The notes under the pieces: model-generated
What the model was told of the DNA's origin: nothing
What the model saw: the letters and a program-made list of their open reading frames with translations, nothing else
Databases searched by the model: none
Translations under genes and position numbers: made by a program
Origin: Acinetobacter calcoaceticus ANC 3811
GTDB taxonomy: Bacteria > Pseudomonadota > Gammaproteobacteria > Pseudomonadales > Moraxellaceae
Length of the DNA: 64,000 nucleotides
Reading direction: 5' to 3'
NCBI RefSeq assembly: GCF_000399665.1
Contig: NZ_KB976986.1
Span: 620,001-684,000 of the forward strand
Part shown: positions 1 to 9,637 of the stretch, one piece after another
How positions within the stretch are numbered: the first letter of the stretch is position 1
How the letters are laid out: each line of letters begins with the position of its first letter

Positions 1-182
1 CCACCTAAAATAATAGTTAAACCTTCATGTGCAAAAGCAGGGGTTAAATCATCTACACCCGCTTCAAAATAACGGACGCGAAATCCGAGTTGATAAAAGA
101 CATCTTCTAATGAACCTAAGTCTTCGAAAGCAAGATGCTGAATGGCATAAATAGTTTTTGGGAAGGCGTTTGTTGTGCTCAT
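1..182 (-). CDS. Class I glutamine amidotransferase-like protein (N-terminal part only)
   Basis: The reading frame starts at the ATG whose complement lies at 180-182 and runs off the left edge, so only about 60 residues are visible. They begin MSTTNAFPKTIYAIQHLAFE and end with LTIILGG, a strand-turn typical of the start of class I glutamine amidotransferase domains of the GMP-synthase-like type. The same family occurs complete at 30756-31478. The nucleophile cysteine would lie outside the window, so catalytic competence cannot be judged. Confidence 0.65.
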   Translation of the reverse strand, partial: MSTTNAFPKTIYAIQHLAFEDLGSLEDVFYQLGFRVRYFEAGVDDLTPAFAHEGLTIILG

Positions 183-348
183 ACAAATGATTCATAGAAG
201 ATCAATACGTGGAGTATAGCGATAAATATAAAGAAGAAAATATCTGTATAAATCGTCAATACCTGAAAATTGATATTTTTCGTTAAAATGATGTTGTTAT
301 GCAAAGGATTATCTATTTATGGATAAATCCCTAAACATATTCTACTGT

Positions 349-1164
349 TTAAAATAATAGCTTTTGAGTTCCCTCAAGACCTATATCTGAAAGTTGATGC
401 TCATCTTTTAAATTAACTCCTGAAAAGCCGAGCTGTTTTGATTTTTTCATTAATGTCATTAAACGTTGTACCGCAACTGGAATACTTAAACCTGCTGAAC
501 GGACGTTGGAAATACAATTACGTTTGGCATCGAGGCAGCCTGAATATGCATTCCACGTGTAGTAAATTCCCATACTGTCAGGAGAGCTTAAACCTGGGCG
601 TTCACCAATGAGCATCACTAGCATGGGTGCCTTAAAGATCTCAGCAACTTGATCACCTAAAGCAACCCGACTGCCTGTTGCCAGTGCAATGGGCGCAAGA
701 GCCCAGTTTTCTTGCTGAACTTGCTCACTTAGCGCGGTAATGAATGGGATAGCATTCGCTTCAATTGCTCTTGCAGAGAGTCCATCACCGACCACAATAC
801 AAACATCGTATTGTTGAGGGCCTTCTGCATACTTCTTAATTAAGACATCTTTTGATTGATCTGAAAGCTGACGTCCTAAATCAGGACGTTTAAGATAGAC
901 TTCCTTATTAGGAGCATTACTTTGTACATGAAGACTTTGCAGCTGTCTTTGCGCTAATTGTTCAGATAAATAGGTAACATCCATGTCTTGATAAACCGCA
1001 TCTTTTGCTTGTGCATGCGACAACTGAAATTCAAGTAAGGCTCGTGTTGGGATACTACAACCCGCACGGCCTAGAGCAATACGAGCATCAGTAAACTGTT
1101 TAAGTTTTTCCCACTGATCTTGATGGGTAGAAGATGGATATTGAATATCACGGTTCAGTTTCAT
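349..1164 (-). CDS. eutC: Ethanolamine ammonia-lyase small subunit EutC
   Basis: This is the small subunit of adenosylcobalamin-dependent ethanolamine ammonia-lyase, which with EutB converts ethanolamine to acetaldehyde and ammonia in the cytoplasm. The 271 residues fit the family length. Family landmarks are the GDGLSARAIEANA segment, which lies in the cobalamin-binding half, and LIGERPGLSSPDSMG followed by the cysteine-containing stretch SGCLDAKRNCISN. The ATG follows GGGAGAA at good spacing, only 10 bases after the eutB stop, so the two subunits are surely co-transcribed. It is the last gene of the exaC-permease-eutB-eutC run. No carboxysome-like shell genes accompany it. Confidence 0.95.
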   Translation of the reverse strand: MKLNRDIQYPSSTHQDQWEKLKQFTDARIALGRAGCSIPTRALLEFQLSHAQAKDAVYQDMDVTYLSEQLAQRQLQSLHVQSNAPNKEVYLKRPDLGRQLSDQSKDVLIKKYAEGPQQYDVCIVVGDGLSARAIEANAIPFITALSEQVQQENWALAPIALATGSRVALGDQVAEIFKAPMLVMLIGERPGLSSPDSMGIYYTWNAYSGCLDAKRNCISNVRSAGLSIPVAVQRLMTLMKKSKQLGFSGVNLKDEHQLSDIGLEGTQKLLF

Positions 1165-1174
1165 AATTTTCTCC

Positions 1175-2560
1175 CTAGTTCATGAGCAGACGAGAGAATT
1201 GGTCAGGCATGTGGTCTGCCCAACAGATTTGAGAGTTTTGCTGTTTAAAAATACCTTGCTGTTCAAGCCAAGCTGAAAACTCAGGAGCGGGTTTTAAACC
1301 TAGGAGTTGTCTTAAGTAGAGGGCATCATGAAACGAGGTCGTTTGATAATTGAGCATGACATCGTCTGAACCCGGAATTCCCATAATAAAATTAATGCCC
1401 GCGGCACCAAATAGAGTAAGGAGAACATCCATATCATTTTGGTCAGCATCGGCATGGTTGGTATAGCAGATGTCGCAGCCCATGGGTACTCCGAGTAACT
1501 TACCGCAAAAGTGATCTTCTAAACCTGCACGTATAATTTGTTTGCCGTTAAAAAGATATTCAGGACCAATAAAACCAACGACTGTATTCACTAAAAGCGG
1601 ATTGTATTTACGGGCTACTGCATAAGCGCGAGTTTCTAATGTTTGCTGATCAACGCCGTGATGTGCATTGCTGGATAAGGCACTGCCTTGACCCGTTTCA
1701 AAGTACATGACGTTTTGTCCAATAGTTCCGCGCTTGAGTGCAAGCGTGGCTTCATATCCTTCTTGTAGTAAATCAAGTGATATTCCAAAACCTTCGTTTG
1801 CCATTTGGGTGCCAGCGATTGATTGAAACATTAAATCAATTGGCACATTTTTTTCAGCCAGTTGAATACCTGAGCTGATATGTGTGAGTACACAAGATTG
1901 TGTCGGAATCTGATATTCCTGAATGACATGATCAAGTAATTTTAGTAGCTCTGACAAATTATGTATGTTATCTGTCGCGGGATTAATGCCAATTACGGCA
2001 TCGCCATTGCCATACATCAAACCATCTAAAATACTGGCAGAAATACCGAGCACATCATCAGTAGGATGGTTCGGTTGTAAACGGGTAGAAAGATGGCCTT
2101 TTAAACCAATCGTGTTGCGAAATTGGGTTATCACCTCACATTTGCTGGCGACATAAATCAAATCTTGATTGCGCATAATTTTGCTGACGGCAGCTACCAT
2201 TTCGGGGGTTAAACCAGCTGCTAATGCTTTTAAGCTTTGTGCGGTTGCTTCTTCTCCCAGTAACCAATTTCGAAAATCGCCTACTGTAAAGTGTGCAATA
2301 GGGGCAAAGGCTGCCAGATCATGTTCATCAATAATTAAACGGGTAATCTCATCAGTTTCATAATCGACCACAACCTCATTTAAAAAAGTTTTAAGCGGTA
2401 CATCGGCCAAAGTCATTTGTGCCGCAACATGTTCGGTTGCATCTCTGGCCGCTACACCTGCTAGTTCATCGCCTGAACGTAATGGCGTTGCTTTTGCCAT
2501 CAAGGTCTTCAAGTCAGCAAAGTGATAATGTTGATTGGCGACAATATTGCGATAACTCAT
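1175..2560 (-). CDS. eutB: Ethanolamine ammonia-lyase large subunit EutB
   Basis: This is the catalytic TIM-barrel subunit of ethanolamine ammonia-lyase. I take the start at MSYRNIVANQ (461 residues), because an AAGGA box lies just upstream and the longer frame's extra 16 residues are not family-like. Recognisable segments are GDAVIGINPATDNIHNL, the ETGQGSALSSNAHHG stretch, FIGPEYLFNG and MGCDICYTNHADADQNDMD; the last holds the aspartate that binds the substrate amine in characterised EutB. The gene sits 13 bases after the permease stop and 10 bases before eutC. Activity needs adenosylcobalamin, and no B12 synthesis or reactivation (eutA) gene is present here. Confidence 0.96.
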   Translation of the reverse strand: MSYRNIVANQHYHFADLKTLMAKATPLRSGDELAGVAARDATEHVAAQMTLADVPLKTFLNEVVVDYETDEITRLIIDEHDLAAFAPIAHFTVGDFRNWLLGEEATAQSLKALAAGLTPEMVAAVSKIMRNQDLIYVASKCEVITQFRNTIGLKGHLSTRLQPNHPTDDVLGISASILDGLMYGNGDAVIGINPATDNIHNLSELLKLLDHVIQEYQIPTQSCVLTHISSGIQLAEKNVPIDLMFQSIAGTQMANEGFGISLDLLQEGYEATLALKRGTIGQNVMYFETGQGSALSSNAHHGVDQQTLETRAYAVARKYNPLLVNTVVGFIGPEYLFNGKQIIRAGLEDHFCGKLLGVPMGCDICYTNHADADQNDMDVLLTLFGAAGINFIMGIPGSDDVMLNYQTTSFHDALYLRQLLGLKPAPEFSAWLEQQGIFKQQNSQICWADHMPDQFSRLLMN

Positions 2561-2573
2561 AGTTGCATCCTTT

Positions 2574-4010
2574 TTATAGTTCTTGTTCTGCGGCTTTAAT
2601 ATTTGCAAACTCTTCTTCTGGTGTACCTTTCACTAAATGATAACGGCTATAGAATAAAAAGTAAGCAATAAATACGACATAAATAGCGGCAGCAATAAAC
2701 CAAACTTTTGGATTAACAACAAAGCCCGCAACTACAGCAGCGACTGCTAGAACCAAGGCAATACTTGAAGTAACGATACCTCCAGGAGTTTTATAAGGAC
2801 GAGGCATGTCGGGTTTAGAGAGGCGTAGTTTGATGTGGGATAAAAGAATCAACACATAAGAAATGGTGGCACCAAAAACCGCGATTAAAATCAGTGAATC
2901 GCCTTCTTTGGTGAGTGAAAGCAAGAACCCAATAATGCCCGGAATAATAATCGCAAGATAAGGTGCTTTATTTTTATTGGTTAAAGAGAGTGAAGTCGGT
3001 AAGTAACCAGCACGAGAGAGTGCAAAAATTTGACGTGAATAGGCATAGATAATTGAAAAGAAACTCGCGATTAAACCAGCTAACCCAACAAAGTTAACAA
3101 AAGTCGCAAGCCAAGTGTTGGTGCCATAAACTTTAACCAGAGCATCGACGAGGGGAGCGCCTGAGTTTTGCAAAGTACTTGCACCTGCTGCGCCCGCACC
3201 CAAGAATAAAATGAGCATGGCAAACGCCGTTAATATGAGCATTGCACCGATTAAACCGCGTGGGAGAGATTTAGCTGGATCTTTTGCTTCTTCGGCGGCT
3301 AATGGCACACCTTCAACTGCAAGAAAAAACCAGATTGCAAAAGGAACAGCGGCCCAGATGCCTAAATAGCCATGAGGTAGAAAACGACTTGCACCAGCTG
3401 CTGTGCCAACAGGAATATCTAATAAATTTTGTGTATTAAAATGTGGAACCATTGCCACAATAAAGACAACCAGAGCAACAGCTGCGACAAGTGTAATCGC
3501 AAACATAATTTTTAAGGCTTCGCCGGCACCTTTCAGATGTATGCCCATAAAAATGGCATAGCAGGCGAGGTAAATCATCCAGCCATTAATACCAAATAAA
3601 GATTCGCAATAACCACCAATAAATACAGCAATCGCCGCAGGGGCAATTGCGTATTCAATTAAAATAGCTGTTCCTGTTAAATAGCCCCCAAAAGGACCAA
3701 AAGCAGCACGCGCAAAACTATAACCGCCGCCTGCTGTTGGCATCATGGTGGACATTTCTGACATAGAAAGACATAGGCATAGGTACATAATTGCAGCGAG
3801 TGCAGTGGCAATAAACATACCACCCCAGCCACCTTGGGCTATGCCAAAGTTCCAGCCGGCAAAATCACCAGATATCACATAAGCTACGCCTAAACCAATC
3901 AGGAGTAACCAACCAACCGTACCTTGTTTGAGTTGACGCTGAGCAAAATATTCTGCTGATGAGACTTCTGTGCCTGAAGAAATGACGGAAGCTGTTTCTG
4001 GTTGATTCAT
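2574..4010 (-). CDS. eat: Ethanolamine permease (APC superfamily)
   Basis: This inner-membrane amino acid/polyamine/organocation transporter of 478 residues has about twelve hydrophobic segments. The segment GVAYVISGDFAGWNFGIAQG, the following MPTAGGGYSFARAAFGPFGG and the FLAVEGVPLAAEEAKDPAKS stretch match the ethanolamine permease subgroup. Its position directly upstream of eutBC (13-base gap) supports ethanolamine as the substrate. The start ATG follows AGGAG at about 9 bases. It most likely brings in ethanolamine for the ammonia-lyase. A longer overlapping frame at 3865-4149 on the same strand is out of frame and is not a gene. Confidence 0.92.
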   Translation of the reverse strand: MNQPETASVISSGTEVSSAEYFAQRQLKQGTVGWLLLIGLGVAYVISGDFAGWNFGIAQGGWGGMFIATALAAIMYLCLCLSMSEMSTMMPTAGGGYSFARAAFGPFGGYLTGTAILIEYAIAPAAIAVFIGGYCESLFGINGWMIYLACYAIFMGIHLKGAGEALKIMFAITLVAAVALVVFIVAMVPHFNTQNLLDIPVGTAAGASRFLPHGYLGIWAAVPFAIWFFLAVEGVPLAAEEAKDPAKSLPRGLIGAMLILTAFAMLILFLGAGAAGASTLQNSGAPLVDALVKVYGTNTWLATFVNFVGLAGLIASFFSIIYAYSRQIFALSRAGYLPTSLSLTNKNKAPYLAIIIPGIIGFLLSLTKEGDSLILIAVFGATISYVLILLSHIKLRLSKPDMPRPYKTPGGIVTSSIALVLAVAAVVAGFVVNPKVWFIAAAIYVVFIAYFLFYSRYHLVKGTPEEEFANIKAAEQEL

Positions 4011-4136
4011 ACAATACTCCTGCGAGTGGGTTTGTATGAATCAATGCAAAAGCAATGCCTAAATGAAGCACTTCAGAGAGTAGATAGAGCTTTTTTATTC
4101 TAAATGATAAAAATTCAAGCTTAACAATCATAAATG

Positions 4137-4168
4137 AAGAAGCCAGCAATCTAAATTACTGGCTTCTT
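4137..4168 (-). terminator. Hairpin between exaC and the ethanolamine permease
   Basis: A perfect 10-base inverted repeat (AAGAAGCCAG / CTGGCTTCTT) with a 12-base loop lies between two genes of the same strand. The following minus-strand bases are only moderately T-rich, so it may be a partial terminator that lowers read-through, or an RNA-processing or stability element, rather than a full stop. Confidence 0.45.
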
Positions 4169-4230
4169 ATATAATTAGGCATCTTATTTCTTTCTAGTGT
4201 TGATAGCTTGGTATCAACTTGGTGCGAAAC

Positions 4231-5742
4231 TTAGAAGAAGCCCATTGGTTTAGTTGAATAACTCACCAGCAAGTTTTTAGTTTGTTGATAGTGATCTAGC
4301 ATCATCTTATGGTTTTCGCGGCCAATACCAGACTTCTTGTAACCACCAAATGCAGCATGTGCAGGGTAGATGTTGTAGCAGTTTGTCCAGACACGACCCG
4401 CTTCAATAGCACGACCAGCACGGTAAGAAATGTGAGCTGAACGTGACCATACACCTGCACCTAAACCATACATGGTGTCATTGGCAATTTTAATTGCATC
4501 GTCAAAGTCTTTGAACGTTGTCACAGCAAGTACAGGTCCAAAAATTTCTTCTTGGAAAACTTGCATGCCATTGTGACCTTTAAAAATAGTCGGATCAACA
4601 TAGTAACCATCGCCTACTTCTTTACGGCCGCTACCGCCAAGTAAGAGCTCTGCACCTTCTTCACGACCAGTGTTAATACAACGTAAGATTTTCTCTTGTT
4701 GTTGTAGAGATGCTTGAGCACCAATCATCGTTTCAGTATCAAGTGGATGACCAGTTTTAATACGTTTTACACGCTCGACGGCCATTTCCAAGAACTGATC
4801 AGCAATACTTTCTTGTACTAAAGCACGAGAAGGGCAAGTACATACTTCACCTTGGTTCAAGGCAAACATCGCAAAACCTTCAAGTGTTTTTTCTAAGAAG
4901 TCATCTTCTTTATCCATGATATCTTCAAAGAAAAGGTTTGGTGACTTACCGCCAAGTTCTAAGGTGACTGGAATAATATTTTCAGTCGCATATTGCATCA
5001 CCATTTGTCCAGTTTGAGTTGAACCTGTGAACGCAATTTTTGCAATACGTGGGTTTGTCGCTAAAGGACGGCCGACTTCTGAACCGAAACCATTGACAAT
5101 ATTGAGTACACCCGGCGGTAAGATATCTTGGATGAGTTCAGCAACCAGTAAAATACCTACTGGTGTTTGCTCTGCTGGTTTAATTACAACGCAGTTACCA
5201 GCCGCTAGAGCAGGAGCAAGTTTCCATGCTGCCATTAAAATTGGGAAGTTCCATGGAATGATTTGGCCAACTACACCAAGTGGTTCATGAAAATGGTAGG
5301 CAATGGTATCTTCATCAATTTCAGAGATGCCACCTTCTTGAGCACGAATACAACCTGCGAAATAACGGAAATGGTCAATCGCAAGTGGAAGGTCTGCTGC
5401 TAAAGTTTCACGAACCGCTTTACCGTTATCCCAAGTTTCTGCAACAGCAAGCATTTCAAGATTTGCTTCTAAACGATCAGCAATTTTTAAAAGTATATTA
5501 GAGCGTACCGTTGGTGAGGCTTTATTCCATGTTGCTTTCGCTTTATGTGCTGCATCTAGAGCGAGTTCAATATCTTCGGCACTAGAGCGTGGAATACGGG
5601 TGAAAGCTTTTCCATCAACAGGAGATACATTATCAAAATATACACCCTTTACAGGTGCAACCCATTCACCGCCAATAAAATTTTCATATTGTGATTTAAA
5701 TTGAACTTTTGAGCCTGGTTGATTTGGATCGATATAGCGCAT
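4231..5742 (-). CDS. exaC: Acetaldehyde dehydrogenase (NAD-dependent aldehyde dehydrogenase, ExaC/AcoD type)
   Basis: This cytoplasmic NAD-dependent aldehyde dehydrogenase probably oxidises the acetaldehyde made by EutBC to acetate. The chosen start [12 protein letters not shown] (503 residues) follows AAAGGAA; the upstream 13 residues of the open frame are not family-like. Visible motifs are [20 protein letters not shown], the cofactor-binding FTGSTQTGQ, the catalytic glutamate in LELGGKSPN and the nucleophile cysteine in [11 protein letters not shown]. The N-terminal [12 protein letters not shown] and C-terminal [15 protein letters not shown] are typical of ExaC/AcoD. It is transcribed with the eut genes but separated from the permease by about 220 bases with a hairpin, and it is divergent from the regulator at 5885. 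Confidence 0.93.
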   Translation of the reverse strand: MRYIDPNQPGSKVQFKSQYENFIGGEWVAPVKGVYFDNVSPVDGKAFTRIPRSSAEDIELALDAAHKAKATWNKASPTVRSNILLKIADRLEANLEMLAVAETWDNGKAVRETLAADLPLAIDHFRYFAGCIRAQEGGISEIDEDTIAYHFHEPLGVVGQIIPWNFPILMAAWKLAPALAAGNCVVIKPAEQTPVGILLVAELIQDILPPGVLNIVNGFGSEVGRPLATNPRIAKIAFTGSTQTGQMVMQYATENIIPVTLELGGKSPNLFFEDIMDKEDDFLEKTLEGFAMFALNQGEVCTCPSRALVQESIADQFLEMAVERVKRIKTGHPLDTETMIGAQASLQQQEKILRCINTGREEGAELLLGGSGRKEVGDGYYVDPTIFKGHNGMQVFQEEIFGPVLAVTTFKDFDDAIKIANDTMYGLGAGVWSRSAHISYRAGRAIEAGRVWTNCYNIYPAHAAFGGYKKSGIGRENHKMMLDHYQQTKNLLVSYSTKPMGFF

Positions 5743-5884
5743 ATAAATATTCCTTTGCTTTTTAGGACTAAAGACTAACAAGAACCCTGTCAGTAGGTAC
5801 TTTCGTACTTTGTATAATTAGGATATAAAGAAGAAGGTTGGAGAAAGGTTGGAATAGAAATGTGGATATATAAGGAATTTACAA
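5743..5884. promoter_or_regulatory. Divergent promoter region between exaC and the GAF regulator
   Basis: This 142-base gap must hold the outward promoters of both transcripts. A perfect TATAAT lies at 5813-5818 on the plus strand, a candidate -10 box for the regulator; its -35 is poor. A small inverted repeat, GTAC-TTTC-GTAC, at about 5797-5808 is a candidate operator. I see no convincing -24/-12 sigma-54 box, which fits the lack of a sigma-54 domain in the regulator. Confidence 0.35.
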
Positions 5885-7075
5885 ATGTTCACAAAAAAGG
5901 ATTTATTGCAGCAACGGACGTTGATTGATCAACTGCGTACGCAAAATAGTCTCTCTCCTCAAAATGCTGCCAAACTGGGTCAAAGTATTGCAAGCTCATG
6001 GGAACGGTCAGCCTCTGCTGCGATTCCTAAAGAGCGTTTTGCGGCTCCATTAGTCGAGAAAAAATCTGCTTCACAAAATGCTTTAGATATGGCTTTAAGT
6101 CAGTGTGCCGATGATTTACGTCATATTGCAGAGCAATCCTCAATGGTAATTGCCGTTGGTGACATTGGTAGTACGATCATTTGGACGGCAACAAGTGCTC
6201 AAATGCAAAGTGCAGCTGAGCGTGTTCACTTTGTGCAGGGTGGGCAATGGCGTGAAGAATTTGTTGGCACCAATGCATTGGCTTTGTCTTTAAAAACTCA
6301 GCAATCAAGTTGTGTTTTTTCTAATGAACATTATATGGAATCGATTCATGATTGGGTGTGCTATGCCGCGCCAATTATCGATCCATACTCAAAACAAACT
6401 CTAGGTGTCGTTGATTTATCGACTACTTGGAAGAACCATAATAGTTTAGGAATATTGGCTGCCGAACGTTGTGCATCAATTATTCAATCTGCCTTGCTAG
6501 AGCAGCAGCGTCAGCAATTACATATTCGTGCATTTTCGACGCCACAAGTTAAATTTAATGGCAAAAGTTTATTATTAACACCACGTCAAATTGAAATTTT
6601 GACGATATTGGCGTTATGTCCACATGGCTTAACTTTAGAGCATCTTTATCAGGCGCTGTATGGCGAACGTAAAGTAAGTATGGGCACACTTAAAGCTGAA
6701 ATGTCTCAACTTCGAGATATTTTGGGTGGTTTACTCGGATCTCGGCCATATCGTTTGCTTGTACATGTTGAAGCAGATTTTTTACAAGCTGAACAGGCAC
6801 TGGATGCTGGATATGCGGCTTCTGCTTTGCAGCTTTACACAGGTGTTTTTCTGGCAAAAACGGAAAGCCCGTTTTTATGTGCATGGCGTGACTGCCTTGA
6901 ATCGCGCTTGAGCGATGCAATTTTTAAAACGCAAGAAACAGATTTATTACTTAAGCATTTAGCTCATTTCCCCGAAGCAATTGATGCGGTAGAACGTCTT
7001 ATGGAGTTAGTACCGAGTGAACATCCCGCGCATCAATTGCTGATGAAATACCTTGATTCACCTAAGCTCAGTTAA
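5885..7075 (+). CDS. GAF-domain transcriptional regulator with SARP/BTAD-like C-terminal half
   Basis: This is the likely activator of the divergent exaC-eut operon. Residues about 30-210 resemble the sensory N-terminus of AcoR-type regulators, including SWERSASAAIP, FVGTNALALSL and CYAAPIIDPYSKQTLGVVDLS, which is a GAF domain. The rest is not the usual sigma-54 AAA+ plus Fis domain. It has a winged-helix-like stretch (LTPRQIEILTILALCPHGLT to YRLLVHVEAD) followed by a helical segment (DAGYAASALQLYTGVFL and ESRLSDAIFKTQETDLL) like the BTAD domain of SARP regulators. The assignment of this half is my inference. The stop overlaps the stop of the convergent hydrolase by 3-4 bases. Confidence 0.75.
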   Translation: MFTKKDLLQQRTLIDQLRTQNSLSPQNAAKLGQSIASSWERSASAAIPKERFAAPLVEKKSASQNALDMALSQCADDLRHIAEQSSMVIAVGDIGSTIIWTATSAQMQSAAERVHFVQGGQWREEFVGTNALALSLKTQQSSCVFSNEHYMESIHDWVCYAAPIIDPYSKQTLGVVDLSTTWKNHNSLGILAAERCASIIQSALLEQQRQQLHIRAFSTPQVKFNGKSLLLTPRQIEILTILALCPHGLTLEHLYQALYGERKVSMGTLKAEMSQLRDILGGLLGSRPYRLLVHVEADFLQAEQALDAGYAASALQLYTGVFLAKTESPFLCAWRDCLESRLSDAIFKTQETDLLLKHLAHFPEAIDAVERLMELVPSEHPAHQLLMKYLDSPKLS

Positions 7076-8040
7076 GTGATTTTTTGATCCAGCCACTGGA
7101 ACAACTGTTGATAAACTTGTTCTCGTACTGGCTGGACCGAAAGGACTAAATCATGCAAGCCATTGTGAATAGAGACAACAGAGACATCTCCTTTAATTTT
7201 TTTACCGTGTTTTTCAATGTCTTTAACATCTAAAATCACATCACTTTGAGTCGCATCAACTCCCCATTTTTTAGGGTTTTTAGTCTGATGAGAATGCATA
7301 ATTAGTGCGGGAACATTGAGTTTAACCCCGCGATGTATTTCTTTTTGTGCCGTATGAATCGCATGTACAAAGCTGAGTTGAACAGTAGGGGCAGACGTTG
7401 GTTTCCAGTCCAGATTAAAGTCCCATTCGCCTTTAAGTTCTTTGTGAAGGCTTGCGGTGTACCATTTGTTCAGTTGGCTTGGGAATTTAACTTTAGGTAG
7501 ATATTTTCCTACTCGGCTGAGCATTGGAATACCAAATTTCTTTTCGACCAAACTTAAATTAAAGTCGTAAAACGGACTATTTGCCCAAAGTGCTTTAATC
7601 AGAGGGTGGTTTGGGTGATGGGCAGCATAAAGCGTTGCTGTCAGACCACCTGTTGAATGACCTGCAAGCAATACTTGTGTGTGCTGTTCTTTAGCAATGA
7701 TATCTAATGCTTGAGTAATTTCGGCATCGTATTCACTTAAATCAAGCACATTATAGAAGATTTGATGGGGTAGCTTGGAACGACCATATTTTCTTAAATC
7801 CAAGGCATAGAAGTCGTAACCATGCGCATTGAATTGTTCAGCCATTTCAGTTTGAAAGAAATAATCTAAAAAACCATGAATATACAGCACAGCTTTTTGA
7901 GTAGATTGAGCGGCCTTTTTACGAACCAGTGTGGCAACAACTTTACCTTCATAATCATCAGGAAAGTTTAGTGTGAGCTGTTCGTAGCCAGTACCTAAAA
8001 TATCTGGAACATAATTTTGAGTAGCTGAGGATGTATTCAT
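7072..8040 (-). CDS. Alpha/beta hydrolase (serine aminopeptidase S33 / monoacylglycerol-lipase-like)
   Basis: This 322-residue hydrolase probably acts in the cytoplasm, as no signal peptide is seen. The oxyanion region is YIHGF (residues 54-57) and the nucleophile elbow is GHSTGG with Ser129. A candidate acid lies in the DATQSDVILDVKDI stretch and the C-terminal HNGLHDL supplies the histidine. The overall pattern matches lysophospholipase or monoglyceride-lipase-like serine hydrolases, and the substrate is unknown. It is convergent with the GAF regulator and overlaps it at the stop codons, so it is not part of the eut transcript. Confidence 0.85.
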   Translation of the reverse strand: MNTSSATQNYVPDILGTGYEQLTLNFPDDYEGKVVATLVRKKAAQSTQKAVLYIHGFLDYFFQTEMAEQFNAHGYDFYALDLRKYGRSKLPHQIFYNVLDLSEYDAEITQALDIIAKEQHTQVLLAGHSTGGLTATLYAAHHPNHPLIKALWANSPFYDFNLSLVEKKFGIPMLSRVGKYLPKVKFPSQLNKWYTASLHKELKGEWDFNLDWKPTSAPTVQLSFVHAIHTAQKEIHRGVKLNVPALIMHSHQTKNPKKWGVDATQSDVILDVKDIEKHGKKIKGDVSVVSIHNGLHDLVLSVQPVREQVYQQLFQWLDQKIT

Positions 8041-8137
8041 TTTTATCGAGCTATTGTATTTAAGACATGCTGAGTATCCTTCAATGAAATGGGAGAATTG
8101 TCAATCAGGTTTAGAGGTTGGATTGGAATAGAGGTTT

Positions 8138-8172
8138 AAAAAAAGGGAATACCGCTGGAGCTAAGTATTCCC
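8138..8172 (-). terminator. Rho-independent terminator after the alcohol dehydrogenase
   Basis: An inverted repeat GGGAATAC / GTATTCCC (8145-8172) is followed on the minus strand by seven T residues at 8138-8144. It lies about 60 bases past the stop of the minus-strand dehydrogenase. Confidence 0.8.
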
Positions 8173-8177
8173 CAAAA

Positions 8178-8209
8178 AGTAAGTCAACGGTCGGAGGGTT
8201 TGACTTACT
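8178..8209 (-). terminator. Second hairpin, in tandem with the terminator
   Basis: A perfect 10-base inverted repeat (AGTAAGTCAA / TTGACTTACT, loop 12) is followed by TTTTT on the minus strand. With the hairpin at 8145-8172 it forms a double stop after the alcohol dehydrogenase gene. Confidence 0.65.
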
Positions 8210-8234
8210 AGAGGGATGTGCCATTACATCAAGA

Positions 8235-9407
8235 TTAAAGTGCTGCTTTGAAAATCTCCACAACTTGTGCATGATTTGCTTTACGTGGATTGGTCAGCAT
8301 ACATGCATCTTTTTGAGCGTTATCGGCCATAACCGCAAGGTCTTCAGTTTTTACCCCTAGCTCTGTTAATCCAGATGGAATACCAATCGATGCCGACAAT
8401 TTACGAATGGCATCAATTGCAGCATATGCAGCTTCCATCACCGTCAGTCCATGAGTTTTTACACCCATTAAATCTGCGATTTTTGCGTAACGATCTGGAC
8501 AGGCAATTAAGTTAAATTCGCACACGTGTGGTAACAAGATTGCATTACATACGCCGTGAGGTAGGTTATAGAAACCGCCTAACTGGTGCGCCATTGCATG
8601 AACATAACCTAAAGATGCGTTGTTGAATGCCATACCAGCTAAGTATTGTGCATAGCTCATTGCATCACGCGCTTCGATATTTTCACCATTTGCGACAGCA
8701 GGTTGTAACCACTGGCTAATCATGGTGATGGCTTTTTCTGCACAGGCATCGGTAATTGGGTTTGCCGCCGTAGACACATATGCTTCAACAGCATGAGTTA
8801 AAGCATCCATACCCGTTGCAGCTGTTAGACCAGCCGGTTTTGCAATCATGAGTTTCGGGTCATCAATTGCAATGAGTGGGGTACAACGCCAGTCGACAAT
8901 TGCCATTTTTACGTGAGTGTCTGTATTGGTAATAATACAGAAACGAGTCATTTCAGATGCAGTACCAGCCGTTGTGTTGATTGCAATCAGTGGTGTCATT
9001 GGGACTTTGCTTTTATCAATACCTTCGTAGTCACGAATATGGCCACCGCCAGCAGTGACTAGGCCAATCCCTTTTGCACAGTCATGAGATGAACCGCCAC
9101 CTAGAGAGACAATAAAGTCACAGCCATTTTCGTTATAGGCATTTACACCGTTATGAACATTAATATCTGTTGGGTTAGGTTCTGCACCCGGGAAAATATG
9201 GCTCGCAACGCCTGCTTCAGTTAAATAGTTTGCAATAAGATCTGCGACACCAAATTTAAATAAGCCTGCATCGGTCACAATTAATGCTTTTTTTGCGCCG
9301 AGGTTTTGTGCCTTTGTACCAATTTCTTTGGCACATCCTGGTCCAAAGAGTGATACACAGGGAATATAAAAACCGTTTGTTTGATCTGCAATATTTTTAA
9401 AAGCCAT
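8235..9407 (-). CDS. Iron-containing (group III) alcohol dehydrogenase
   Basis: This NAD-dependent alcohol dehydrogenase of 390 residues starts at MAFKNIADQ after AAGGAATCACTCC; the longer upstream frame is not family-like. The glycine-rich cofactor loop is SLGGGSSHDCAKG. Metal ligands are visible in GMDALTHAVEAY and in HAMAHQLGGFYNLPHG. It is closest to the YiaY/ErcA/ethanol-dehydrogenase group, which interconvert primary alcohols and aldehydes. Its place beside acetaldehyde-producing genes suggests a link to C2 alcohol or aldehyde metabolism, but it has its own terminator and probably its own promoter. Confidence 0.9.
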   Translation of the reverse strand: MAFKNIADQTNGFYIPCVSLFGPGCAKEIGTKAQNLGAKKALIVTDAGLFKFGVADLIANYLTEAGVASHIFPGAEPNPTDINVHNGVNAYNENGCDFIVSLGGGSSHDCAKGIGLVTAGGGHIRDYEGIDKSKVPMTPLIAINTTAGTASEMTRFCIITNTDTHVKMAIVDWRCTPLIAIDDPKLMIAKPAGLTAATGMDALTHAVEAYVSTAANPITDACAEKAITMISQWLQPAVANGENIEARDAMSYAQYLAGMAFNNASLGYVHAMAHQLGGFYNLPHGVCNAILLPHVCEFNLIACPDRYAKIADLMGVKTHGLTVMEAAYAAIDAIRKLSASIGIPSGLTELGVKTEDLAVMADNAQKDACMLTNPRKANHAQVVEIFKAAL

Positions 9408-9637
9408 GGAGTGATTCCTTCTTCCATAAATCCATTGTTTGTTATTACAGGTGAGCCTCACCATGGGCTTAGTATTGTGATGTGACGCTAATTTTCCTAC
9501 CTACCAAAAACCTACCAAATATCATTTTATTATTAATTATTGATTTATATGGTTTTTACAGAAATTCTGGCACATTCATTTAATTTTTTCGGGAAAGTCG
9601 TTAAGCTATGGGCTGTTGAAGATGTACTTATGAGATT

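Noticed and set aside
3865..4149. Open frame of 94 codons overlapping the permease
   Set aside because: It lies in a different frame within the permease 5' region and intergenic DNA, with no family pattern.
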